DNA from: Atherix ibis
Taxonomy: Eukaryota; Arthropoda; Insecta; Diptera; Athericidae
DNA length: 64,000 nt
Assembly: GCA_958298945.1 (NCBI GenBank)
Contig: OY282610.1
Span: forward strand, 22,530,233 to 22,594,232
Direction: 5' to 3'
Shown: piece after piece, positions 45,862 to 56,690 of the stretch
How the letters are laid out: the number at the start of each line of letters is the position of its first letter
Numbering within the stretch: the stretch's first letter is position 1
Program-made: the position numbers and the translations under genes
The notes under the pieces: model-generated
Seen by the model: only the letters and a program-made list of their open reading frames with translations
Told to the model about the DNA's origin: nothing
Database searches by the model: none

Positions 45862-47149
45862 TAAGTGGTAGTAAAAAGAAATCCATTATTTTTGCATTAA
45901 ATTGAAGGTTTTATTTAGCATAAATAGAATAATACGATTTAGGTCAAATATGCACCGTTTTGTTCGATAACTTGTTGCCATTTTGGAGGTAATTTCATAA
46001 TGTCTCTCTCATAGAAACACTCGTCCGTATTGGCAAAAAACTGGGACAGTCGATTTTCACAATCTTCTCTTGAGGCGAATTTTTTACCTGCAAAATCATT
46101 CGTCATAGACAGGAAGAGGTGGTAATCACTTGGTGTCAGGTCCGGAATATAAGGTGGGTGCATAAGAACATCCCAACCAAGGTCCCGGAACTTCTGGCGA
46201 GTCACTATCGATGTATGCGGCCTGGCGTTGTTCTGATGGAACACAATTCCTCTCTTATTGGCCAAAGCTGGCCGCTTCTGGGCGTTTGCTTCTTCCAGAC
46301 GGTCCAATTGTTGACAGTATAGGTCCAAATTAAGAGTTCGGCCGTAGGGGAGCAGCGCATAGTAGATGATTCTCTGACAATCCCACCAAACACACAGCAA
46401 AACCTTGCTGGCTGTCAATCCTGGCTTGGCCACCGTTTGCGCCGGGTGACCGCTATTTGACCACGATCGTTGTCGCTTGACGTTGTCGTAAGTCACCCAC
46501 TTTTCATCACCAGTAACCATCCGCTTCAGAAATGGATCGATATTGTTGCGATTCAGCAGCGATTCGCAGATGGAAATTCGGTCCATGAGGTTTTTTAGCG
46601 ATAACTCGTGTGGCACCCATACATCAAGCTTCTTTTTGTATCCAACCTAATTTCAGTGGTTCCAAACGGTTTTTTGTGCATTGTTTAGCTCCTGGGCAAT
46701 CTTAACAGTGCTTACGTGACGGTCGGACTCGACGATTTCCATTATTTTATCGACATTTTCGACAATTGGCCTTCCAGAGCGTGGTGCATCTTTGACATCA
46801 AAATTACCGGAACGGAATCGACGAAACCAGAATTGCGCGTGATTGACTGTTACAGTATCAGGACCATAAACACTATTCACATTTTCAGCTGTCTGGCTTG
46901 CGTTTTCGCCTTTATCGAAGAAAAACTGTAAAATATGGCGTATTTTCTCTTTGTTGGTGTCCATCTTTGACGCGTGCTAAAAAAATACTGAGTCAAGTAA
47001 TCACAAAACTGTATAAGAAACTTTTTTAGTACAAAATCTTATCTTTCTAACGCCATCTAGGGCAACCTGATCGCACTTTTAAAACGGGATATACAGACTC
47101 CTAAATCCATCTATTGGCAAAATAATGGATTACTTTTTACTACACCTTA
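45862..47149 (-). mobile_element. cecropia/mellifera-like mariner, full length, inactive
   Basis: The element is about 1288 bp, flanked by TA. Its ends match: TAAGTGGTAGTAAAAAGAAA on the left and, reverse-complemented, TAAGGTGTAGTAAAAAGTAA on the right, both continuing TCCATTATTTT. It encodes the transposase at 45939-46964. Confidence 0.88.
45939..46964 (-). pseudogene. Mariner transposase with catalytic Asp changed to Asn
   Basis: ATG at 46964 starts MDTNKEKIRHILQFFFDKGE; the N-terminal paired-type HTH region includes FWFRRFRSGNFDVKDAPRSG. The frame is interrupted by two stops close together (about 46653 and 46645) in the linker and then resumes as KKKLDVWVPHELSLKNLMDR, so no frameshift is needed. 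First Asp: TGDEKW. Second: FHQNNARPHTS, where the expected Asp is Asn. Third: IPDLTPSDYHLF, 34 residues downstream. The frame continues to a natural end (PPKWQQVIEQNGAYLT). The sequence is of the type also found in the primate SETMAR fusion and in cecropia/mellifera mariners. Two stops plus loss of a catalytic residue make it inactive. Confidence 0.9.
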
Positions 47150-49085
47150 TATGTCCATCAATGCAGATAATATTTTCCTACGAAGCGGTTAGGAAGACAC
47201 CTCCAAGATCCTCTTAGCCCTCAGATTAGTAGCACTATTACTACTTGGATAATATTGCCAGCAATCTAACACAAATCAACCATATTTTTACGCCTGCATA
47301 ATTATAGCACAAATGTTTCTATTTGAAGGTGAAATATTATGAAAGTCCTTGTTATAACCATTAGTCGTCGAAAAATATATAACTTTACATATCAGAAACA
47401 CTATTGACAAAATCAATGTTGTCTACCATAAATAATGGCCTAGTGAGGCCTTTTAGATTGAACAGTTCTCTATTTTCGCATAGTATATGCCTCAGAATGC
47501 CCAAAGAAGGATTAAGGCGAGTTGAAGCAGCGATTAACAGATGTATGAGGCTAGCCAGTAAAGTCGGACTTCCCCGCTGGATTAAATCCTGATCGAAACT
47601 CGTCGAGAAGCCATCTTTCCTAACCTTTATAAGGCGGGAGTCAAATCATTCCTAACACCAAAAAAATGCATCATATTTATCTTTCATAGTCTTCATATTA
47701 GAGACATATCCTTCCATTTTCCATCTTTACTTCCAAACTACCCTTTCGTCTACAGGATGAATTTTCTTTCGATTTTGTTTGCAGTTATCAAGGTCAGTAA
47801 CACTCAGTCCGTGAGATTTGAAATAAACTACTCAAAAATAGGATTATCGAATTTATCAGGAGTAAATCCAACGTTTCCGAAAAGCACAAATTAGCTTTAG
47901 TATCAATCGTATAGGATATATGCATTGAAAATAGTCAAAACCCTTATAAACCAGCCGCAAATATCACATTTGATTTAGCAGCTTCTTCCCATCAAAGCTA
48001 GATGCAGATTCATCCAGTTCATTTGGAAAATTGTAAAAAGCAAATACGCTGTAAATGGGTTTTTATACTTGGGAAAATACGAACCGAGACCAACATGAGT
48101 TTAATTGGGGCAGTCTGTCATTTTGAAGCTCATTGAACCATTTATTGGTAGCGGCAGAACACCTAAAACTGACAATTTTTTCGCTAGCGGCAAAGCTTTT
48201 GCAAAAAAACCTTTACAGCCAAAACAAAAAGGGAATTGCTACTTAGTGTTTAAAGTAAAAATAATTGAAAATTAAAAATATAATATTTTTGTATAATTGT
48301 TTTTTTTGGTCTTGTGTAGCTTTATATTTTCGTAAGACCAGAATTTATAATATGTTGCTCAGTTAATTTATACTTAAAACGGATAAATGGGCAGCCCAAT
48401 AATTTTTGCACCTATTCTAAGGCAAAGGTATCATAAAATTGTGTCAGCAAACCCAAAATTTCCTAACTTTATGGAGATTCTCGATCAAAAAATTTAATTT
48501 CATTCCAAAGTCTAGTTTCTAATCTTATTAAACCAATATTCTTCAAAAAATTGAGTGCCTTCTAAAAGCAAATAAGCTTTTTTTAAGGAGTTAGCCCAAA
48601 CAGAAACTTAAAGTCTCAAAATTGCCTCATGTTCGTAACTTTTCTAAACAATTACAATTATTTTTAAGTAATTACAGATAAACCAGCAATTGGAATATTT
48701 TTTTTTATGTTTTCGAAAATGATAATAATTATAATTTTATTAAAACTATTTATTTTGAAAAAGAAATTTTGATCGCACAATTATTAGAATATGAAATTTT
48801 TTTAAAAAAATGAGTATTTCGTAAATTATTTTAATGTCGATTTATTTATTCTAGTAAATTATAAATTTATAATTTTGAAATTAGAAATCAGCAAAATAAC
48901 CAGAAGCCATTTTCAGCTTGTTTGAAATATTTTTTGATCGATCTGATAAAAAGGAAGCCTTCTTCTGGTTTGTTGATATTTTTTCTGATAGATCCAAAAA
49001 TTAAAAGACATTAAACCGGAAGCACTATTCAGAAAACCAATATTTCACAGATTAATTTGTCAATTACATCCAATGTGTATTTTGG
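47150..49085. other. Unassigned; possible RT debris near 47.4-47.7 kb
   Basis: A plus frame at 47404-47592 contains LRRVEAAINRCMRLASK, faintly like the C-terminal part of non-LTR RT proteins, but too short to call. The rest is AT-rich without recognisable content. Confidence 0.25.
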
Positions 49086-49165
49086 CTGTCAAAAATTAAA
49101 TGAACATTAAAAATGGCCGAACAGACAAGTTCGGCCATTTTGAATGTTCATTTAATTTTTGACAG
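49086..49165. repeat. Near-perfect hairpin made of mariner 5' leader
   Basis: Arms 49086-49122 and 49129-49165 (37 bases) are reverse complements with one mismatch around a 6-base loop AGACAA. The right arm plus following bases (GACAGCTGCTTTGCTTTTAC) matches the untranslated leader of the mariner at 62891-63650 (minus strand, about 63560-63625). It is thus a fold-back of that leader without the terminal repeat. Confidence 0.9.
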
Positions 49166-52090
49166 CTGCTTTGCTTTTACGTGTTTCGGCTCGGTAACAG
49201 ACCACGTATTCGCTAATTTATTTTACTAAAATAGTTTTATTCTGTTCCATTGTTGGTTTCATAATAATAATTAATAACTTGTTAAAAATTAATTAGTTTG
49301 AAAAGTATAGTTTTTCTGTTTCTTTAAATTGTTACAGTCATCTAAGATCTCAAATAAGAATGCTCCAATTAAATAGTAAAAGATAAATATTTTTAAAACT
49401 TTTTATACCATTTTTTTTTGTCCATTTGCCATTTGAATTTATATAATTTTTTTATATAATATGAATTAACTTTTTCTATTTGTCAATTGAATTTTTCATA
49501 AAAAAGTACTTTAAAAATCTTAATAATCCGACGTGTATTATATTCATATTTGCAAGCATTCGGAGTCAGTTAAATGGGCTCAACCATAATCAAAGTAAGT
49601 TGCTGCCACAAAAATAATCCATTCCCGAAAACTTTTTAAGTATAATAGATCAAGCAATTTACCATAAAATCTTAAACAAATCAGGGAATAAAACTAATCG
49701 AATCTGGTCGAAATATATAAATTTATTGTAGGAACACCGTCGCTGCTCTGACTTTACTTTTTATAGTACCATTAAAAATATAATACTGTCCACTATTTAT
49801 AATATAAAATATTTATAATCCTTTTCATTATTGATATCGTGCCTTGAAAAAAGTCTCTCTATTATCAAATTGAATATTCAACCTTTCATCCCTCATCCTT
49901 TTACAGGTACAAAAAAAGAAATACACGCCCGTCATTCTACAGTAAACTTTTTACCAGAGCAGTTGGATAAATAAAATTAGTCCTTGCTAATTTTCGCGAC
50001 TTAGATGCCTCCCAAATCCGTTACCTTATTGTGGAATCTTCTCTTTTAGGACAACTTCATATTATGGAGAGCTATGGGCAATCAGGATTGTGTATGGTAC
50101 TGCCGTTTGCAATTCCAATCATCAGGGATAGCCTCGCAGTCCTAGAACCTATATAGTCCCGGAACCTAAGAGGTAGGGGGAGCTTTCCAAACTCTCCTAA
50201 TTTATTGCATTTGCTAATTAAATAACAAATATCATATTTAGAATTCTTTCAAAATATTGGCTTATTATTACCCATCCAGTTTAATATTATTACCCATCTT
50301 GTGAGTTCAGTTCACTTTCATCCAAATTTTAATGAAAAGCTCCACATGATTTTGGAGCTTTTCGATCTGTCAATACTTTTTGCAAATGTTTAATATAGTT
50401 AAATCCAACTAACAGATAACTGATTTGATCCAACTCACATAGTTTACGGTTGCTAAATGGCCTCATAATTATGGCGCTGCATCATGAAGTCAGGTTCTAG
50501 GAAAATTCTCTAGGGGTCCAAAGTTGACACAAAATTTGTCCTATCCTAAATCAGTCATATTTATTATGTACCCCAAAAGTATAATGACTTACAAAGAAGT
50601 TTTTATCATTCTTATAGATTTCACCCCGAAATACATCCCTTATTTTTTTTTAAAAAGTCATTGCAGCAAGTAAAATATAAATATTGGTAAATTTTCACAT
50701 ATTTTCCTTGAAATTTATTGGCATCTGTGATGTAAAGTGTAATCGTTAAAAATTGTTTTTTTTTTTAAATTTCATATTTTATAATTTTTTTGTTTTGTTT
50801 TTATTGTTGTTATTATTGTTTTGTTTATGAAATAATATCCAATATTTCAGCGGAGAAATTAAGGGGAAATAACAAATCTAAATTGCCCCATTTTTGATGA
50901 GTTTGCGCTGTAAATTTGTGATAAGGGATAGAAAATTTTGATTTTGGGTATTTTCTCCCCAGCCGATAAATGTACGCTTCAAGGTGAACCAACTTTTGGT
51001 TAGTTTAAAAAAAATTAATCAGTTCTTTTTTGAGTATTCAAATTGCTGAATCTTTTAAGGCAAGACCCCTTTAAAATGGTCTCTTCAGTTCGAAATGCCC
51101 TGAAATTTTTTTTTTTTTTTTTAAATAAGTACAAAATATAGTATAGATGATCAGTTTTGTATATTATAATATGAGAATATTTTTATAAAAAACTAATAAA
51201 ATGCAAATGAATGGGAAGCTTTCGGACAGAGAAGAACAGGAAAGGGTAGTCGTATATAATCACTTATGGATGAAGTTTGTTAGTAGTTTGTTAGGGTTTT
51301 GTGTTATGCTACTCGTAAATTTAGTTTTTGTTGAAGTTTGTTGAAACTCTAGTGATTTGTTTGTATTTTCAAATCGAAAATAGCAACGCTTTCGAAGTGA
51401 GAGGAAAATAGGAATATGTTGGTAGACTTTATTGAAATTTTACAAATTACTTTTGAATTTGTACAATTTTCAAAAAGGCCCTTTTTAAGCCCTATCCAAA
51501 TACGCACAATGTTTATGATATGAAATTTTGGAAAATACGTTACTTTATAGAATTTTGATCAAATAAAATTTTTTCTGATTCCAAAATTGATCTCACATCT
51601 AAATTAATATATAAATATCTAAATTATAAATTATATATTATATAATGTAAATAAGTAGTTTTTTTTAATGAGAATTCATACTAGTTATTAGCAGGTACGG
51701 TACATAATTTGAAAATACTTCTTGTATACAGAGTATATGTAATCGGATATAGTAGATATAATTTATATTTACAATAATGATTATTCGATAATTAATTAAT
51801 TAGTAAAATAAACAAGCGAATAATAAGAGTTTATTAATATTTAAAATATAATTGAACACAAATGGTGTTGATAACAAAATTTATCAAATATGGTTTTAAG
51901 ATAAGGTGTTTGTCTTTGCTAAGCCATTTTTTTTTACAATAATTCCCTTTTTTTTTTTGATATGTTACTGTAATCACTTGCAGTTGTTTAAACTTTTTGT
52001 AGCAATGCTGGGATACTTTAACTGGAATCGACTTCAGCTCCTCGATTATACACATTTCGATATTATCAACAGTTTCAATTTGATGAATTA
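49166..52090. other. Long unassigned AT-rich region
   Basis: Short frames are scattered and without motif. Less AT-rich pieces at 49880-50170 and 50450-50560 could be old transposon fragments, but I could not assign them. Confidence 0.3.
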
Positions 52091-52099
52091 AAAAAATGT

Positions 52100-52640
52100 T
52101 AGACAGACTTTAATCAGGTGAATAGAGGTGTTAGCAAACCAAAGGAATTCCCGACAAAAACTCGTTGATGGAGATGGCCGTACGACAGGAGGGAATGTGT
52201 AATTTGACTCGGAGAACCTTTTCTCTAAGCCTTTTAAGAACTCATCAATATTATTCGATGGTTTGGCCTCAAACAAGTCTTCACTCCGTCCACAAATTCA
52301 TCTGCGTCCGATGTTGAAGAATTTTTGACCAACGTACATCTTCACTACTTATTAGCCCTCGAAGAATATTTTATGCCCATGAAAAACGTATGCTTTCGAT
52401 AAGGGTACAACAGTTTAAATTTAACTCCAGTAATCATCAGCTTCAATATTAATTTATATTACAAAAGCCCTTATTCGTTCCACATGTTCATCAGTTTCCG
52501 ATATTGAAGAACTCTCTGAGTGAGGTCCTTTTTTCACTTATTATCGGCCTTCTAAAAATGCTTTATGCTGACGTAAATCATGTGCTCTTGACAAAGAATA
52601 TTCTCCATAGCTTTTTGTAAGTCAAAGACAAGAATTTAAC
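52100..52640 (-). other. Two diverged tandem copies of an unassigned sequence
   Basis: On the minus strand about 52290-52330 reads SSTSDADEFVDGVKTC and about 52470-52520 reads SSSISETDEHVERIRAF; surrounding nucleotides also align at an offset of about 200 bases (CACTTATTATCGGCC versus CTACTTATTAGCCC). This resembles short internal duplications in transposase-like proteins, but the family is not recognised. Confidence 0.35.
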
Positions 52641-54668
52641 GAAGCCTAATAAAAAATGTTGGTGGAGCATTTTTGCACTAATGAACACACTAAAAATACA
52701 CAATTAGGATAATGACTCTCGGTAGGACCACGTAGTTACGGACAAGGTTGAAACTTACCCTGCATATTAAGGAATGATTAAAATTATAAGCTACGCGGAT
52801 GGAAAGTTCTCAGTGATGGCCGTCTCATTACTTTTCTTTTGCACCTCGTAAATATTCTAAATATCGGATAAACACAATTTAGTACTATTAAAAATCGCAG
52901 AAGCTTTCGAATCTCACTCAGATCGCACGATCTTTGTCAAGCCTAACCTAACATATCTGGGTATAAAAAAAATCACATTTTGAATGGAAAAGAATTTTGC
53001 TATTTTGAACTCTCGAGCTTTATTTTCTTACAAACAAAATTTCGTTCACAATATCTGTAAAATTCTAAATTTTCAGTTTAAGGTGACTTTCTCAACAAAA
53101 CCATAACTGGTTCCGACTTTTTATCCTTCTTACACTCACTTGGAGCCTCGTTCCTTGCGGGTGGTTATTACAATGCTAAACACCCTCAATAGGATTGCTG
53201 CGTCAAAAAGCTCTATCCCACACATCATATCAAATAACCTACCCCTTAAATCCGACATACTGGCCAACTTCTACTTCAAACCGACATGATATCCTCGATT
53301 ACTTCATTAGCACTCCTTCAATTACCATGAATTCTAGTATTAAAACTCTTTACGATTTAAACTCTGATCATAGTCCTGTTCAATCTTAAAAACTCTAAAT
53401 CCTAGGCTGATAAATGGCAAAATAGACTGGAACATATTTAGAAACAAATTAGACCAACAGATCGACTTAAAACGAACGTTAAACGCAGCAAAGGGAATTT
53501 AATGATGCTCACAACAGCTCTTATATCTTATAATACGACACAACCATAATAACAAAATTTACCAACTAAAATACGGACATTAATTAACGAAAAAAGACAA
53601 ATAAGAACGCAATGGTAACGCTTACGAATGTCTCGAGCTACAAACAGAAACTTTACAGACTACAACGTAAACTGAATATGGAATTTAGAAAGGACTATAA
53701 TGATCGGATAGTGACAATATTTCTTTATGGGAAGACACTAGACGAATATCCTCGTACAAAAGATCAACAAATCCACTGAAACAAAATGACGGTAACTGGG
53801 CAAAAATAGACAACAGAAAAGCTAAAGTATTTGCTAAACATTTGGTGAATACTTTCTTTTGCTCCACATGATGATATAGAAGACAAATCGCATGCTAACA
53901 AAATCATCGAAGAACTAATCTTTCCAGTCCCTATGAGTCTTACTCCCAAAAATCTTAAACACTCAGAAATTAAAACTACTATTCTGCGTCTTTCCAATAA
54001 AAAAGCTCCTGGTTATGATCTAATAACAGCTCCTATTCTGAAGAAAATTTCCCGAAAAGCTTTAGTTTTAATTAAATATATTTTCAGTGGTATCCTGCGC
54101 ATAGACTATTTTTCCTTACTCCGAAAATTATTAAAATAATCCTAAGCCAAATAAAACCATTAATTCTCCTTCCTCCTATAGACCTATCAGCGTCTTACTA
54201 ATCCTTGGTGAGATTTTTGAAAAACTCCTATTAAAACGACTCTACCCAATCCTAGTTAATGGAAAAATTATTTCTGATCACTAATTTGACTTCCGGTCCT
54301 CTCTTGAGAGGAAAGAGTATTGCCCAGGATTATTTTTAGATATCTTCCAAGCTTTTGATCATGTGTATCATCCTGGACTCCTCTGGAAACTCAAAAGCTT
54401 TCTGCCTTACAACATATCTCTTCCAACGTCATTTCCAAATTACAATTAACTCAGAATCCTCGGCAATACATCTTATTCTAACCGGACTCCCACAAGGCAG
54501 TATTGTTGGTCCCATTTTATATTATATTTATACCCAAGACTTCCATCTGATACTAATACTATCATTGCTGCTTATGCAGACGACACGGCCATACTTGCTA
54601 CCCATACAAATCCTGACATAGCTTCCAATAATTTACAATCCCACATCCACAACTTTCAATCCTGGTTT

Positions 54669-54732
54669 AAGATAAGGAGAGTCAGGCTCACATTACTTTC
54701 ACACGTAATGTGAGCCTCACTCTCCTTATCTT
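54669..54732. repeat. Fold-back inverted repeat, 28-bp arms
   Basis: Arms 54669-54696 and 54705-54732 (AAGATAAGGAGAGT-AGGCTC and its inverse) differ at one position, around an 8-base centre. The left arm is the normal Jockey sequence; the right arm is an inverted copy that replaces what other copies have next. Confidence 0.9.
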
Positions 54733-54855
54733 CTAGTATGTGGCTTCTATGTTAATCTCTTGTCCAGGTAATAAGTCCCAAATAACGTACTTTTTTAAAG
54801 TTTTAAAGGGACTTATTACCTGGACAAGAGATTAACATGGAAGCCACATACTAGA
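54732..54855. repeat. Fold-back inverted repeat, 48-bp arms
   Basis: Arms 54732-54779 and 54808-54855 (ACTAGTATGTGGCTTC-type and its inverse) pair with one mismatch around a 28-base centre. Here the right arm is the normal Jockey orientation and the left arm is the inverted copy. It is directly adjacent to the palindrome at 54669-54732. Confidence 0.92.
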
Positions 54856-55163
54856 CAAAAAAAACTGGAAGCTACTAGACCTTACGTAAGACTTCTTAGA
54901 CTACTGGACCTATCTGGACATATGGAATTGAACTTTGGGGTTTAACGAAACGTTCCAATTCCTATCGCGTCAAGGCCTTACAATCCAAGATCCTCCGTAA
55001 AATTGTTGATGCCCGCTTTTATGTTCGTAACAAAATAATCTTAATGTTCCCTTTGTTCAGGACCTGTGCATTTCGCGCTATCAAAAACTGTCACTCCCGT
55101 CCGTTTATCCTATCATCAGAATTGTCATGTTTATCCTACTTGTGAGAGAATTATCATGTGCTA

Positions 55164-56450
55164 CGAGGGTCGTTCAATAAGTCCTTAGAAAATCCGATAA
55201 ATTGCGCTCGTAGTGTCGGTAAAGATTTTTTTGTAAGTAACATTATCGACAGGAAAGCTGTCAAAATTTCAGCTCGATCCATAGCGTAGGTCAATTTCTA
55301 TCGTCGATTAAAGTTAACGACATTTATTTGTGCATAACAATGGAAAAAACGAGTTTAGGGCTGTCATCAAACATCTCCATTTGAAAGGCTTAAGCCCGAA
55401 AGAAATCAAAGCCGAGTTGGATGCAGTTCATGGCACATCTGCACCTGTGTTTGCGACGGTTTACAATTGCGTGAATGAATTTAAACGTGGCCGTTCATCC
55501 ACAAAAGATGAACATCGTTCAGGACGCCCAGTTGAGGTGTCTACTCCTGAAATCAGCGACAAAATCCACGATCTGATTTTGAACGATCGGCGAATTAAAG
55601 TGCGCGAATTAGTTGAGGCCACGGGCATATCACAAGGTACAGTCGCTTCAATTTTGCATGAAAAATTGTCTGTGAAAAAAATTTCGGCAAGATGGGTGCC
55701 GCGTTTCCTCTCAGAGGAGAATAAGCGCAATCATGTAGTGGACTCTGAGGCTATGTTGGCACTCTTTCATCGCAATCCTGCCGAATTCCTTCGTCGATAT
55801 GTCACTGTGGACGAAACCTGGATACACTACTACACTCCAGAAATGAAAAGACAGTCATCAGAGTGGATTTTCAAGGGTGAACGGACTCCGAAGAAGGCAA
55901 AAACTGTGCCATCGGCCGGCAAGGTGATGGCCACGGTCTTTTGGGATTCGCAGGGCATAATTTTTATCGATAACTTGGACAAAGGAAAAACAATAGCAGG
56001 AGCGTATTACGCATCGTTATTGCAACGGTTGAGCGAGGAAATCAAAGAGAAACGCCCCCATCTGAAGAAGAAAGAAATCCTCTTGCATCAGGACAATGCG
56101 CGTGTGCACACCTGCGCTGTTTCCATGGCCAAAATTGTGGAATTGAGAATGGAATTGTTGCAGCATCCCGCTTATTCACGAGACTTGGCCCCGAGTGACT
56201 ATTTTCTTTTCCCCAATCTGAAGAAATGGTTTGGCGGACGACGGTTCACTTCCAACGAGGACGTCATTTCTCAAACGGATGAGTATTTTGCAGAACTTCC
56301 GAAATCCTATTTTTTGGACGGGATAAAAATTTTGGAAAAACGGTTGGAAAAGTGTATAGAGCTAAAAGGAGATTATGTTGAAAAATAAATTTTTTTTTTT
56401 TAAAACAGTTTTTTTCCATCTTTTTCTAAGGACTAATTGAACGACCCTCG
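55164..56450 (+). mobile_element. irritans-type mariner, full length
   Basis: The element is 1287 bp. Ends are CGAGGGTCGTTCAATAAGTC and, reverse-complemented, CGAGGGTCGTTCAATTAGTC, both continuing CTTAGAAAA. TA flanks both sides (55162-55163, 56451-56452). It is inserted in a Jockey 3' region; the empty site is preserved in the paralogous Jockey copy at about 29035 (CATGTACTACCCTCC reversed). It is the best preserved transposon in the window. Confidence 0.95.
55330..56388 (+). CDS. Mariner transposase, complete domain set, no in-frame AUG
   Basis: DNA cut-and-paste transposase. The frame is uninterrupted for 352 codons if counted from a GTG at 55330; an upstream TAA lies at 55315. The N-terminal HTH pair spans about residues 8-115 (FRAVIKHLHLKGLSPKEI, then GRPVEV and a second HTH), WVPRFL is at 122-127 and the catalytic domain follows. 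Catalytic Asp are D161 (VDETWIHYY), D255 (LLHQDNA) and D290 (SRDLAPSDYFLF), giving D-34-D. The usual start context AACAATGGAAAAAACGAG is present at 55336-55353, but the ATG is one base out of frame and would stop after a few codons. The next in-frame Met is residue 142, inside the protein. So the copy is probably untranslatable as a full protein by standard initiation. The truncated copy at 25267-26198 shares the same start defect. C-terminus ends GDYVEK. Confidence 0.88.
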   Translation: MHNNGKNEFRAVIKHLHLKGLSPKEIKAELDAVHGTSAPVFATVYNCVNEFKRGRSSTKDEHRSGRPVEVSTPEISDKIHDLILNDRRIKVRELVEATGISQGTVASILHEKLSVKKISARWVPRFLSEENKRNHVVDSEAMLALFHRNPAEFLRRYVTVDETWIHYYTPEMKRQSSEWIFKGERTPKKAKTVPSAGKVMATVFWDSQGIIFIDNLDKGKTIAGAYYASLLQRLSEEIKEKRPHLKKKEILLHQDNARVHTCAVSMAKIVELRMELLQHPAYSRDLAPSDYFLFPNLKKWFGGRRFTSNEDVISQTDEYFAELPKSYFLDGIKILEKRLEKCIELKGDYVEK

Positions 56451-56690
56451 TACCCTCCCCGGAAACAATCATCGGGGACTTAAGAGACAATGGCCTAGAG
56501 ATTTTCCAGAGGAATCTAACTTTCATTAGTTGGAGGAACGCCGATGGGTGTTTACTCCCACACTTCATGAAGCACAAGATTGTAAATTAAAATGTTATGT
56601 AAATGAGCTTGTAAGAAATAAAATTATAGTTGCAGATAAAAATAAAAGAAATAAAAAATTAAAAAAAAAAATTGTGGTTTTCGGCTCAAA

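Larger units (their letters stand above)
53105..56690 (+). pseudogene. Longest Jockey-type copy, interrupted by a mariner
   Basis: This plus-strand copy includes the end of the endonuclease domain: GGYYNAKHPQ at 53158-53190 is the GD-NAKH motif with Asp changed to Tyr, and PTYWPTSTSNRHDILDYFI with SDHSPV closes the domain (53260-53385). RT follows: KKAPGYDLITAPILKKISRK (about 54000), YRPIS--LILGEIFEKLLLKR, FLDIFQAFDHVYHPGLLWKL, GLPQGSIVGPILYYIYTQDF and AYADDTAILATHTNPDIASN (about 54570-54630). A double fold-back replaces the part at 54697-54807. The mariner at 55164-56450 splits the 3' UTR, which resumes at 56453 and ends in an A-rich tail near 56690. Frameshifts and a deletion after the DFRS block make it a pseudogene. 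Confidence 0.9.

Noticed and set aside
47404..47592. Retrotransposon RT C-terminal fragment (LRRVEAAINRCMRL)
   Set aside because: One weak motif only; neighbouring sequence gives no supporting RT blocks.
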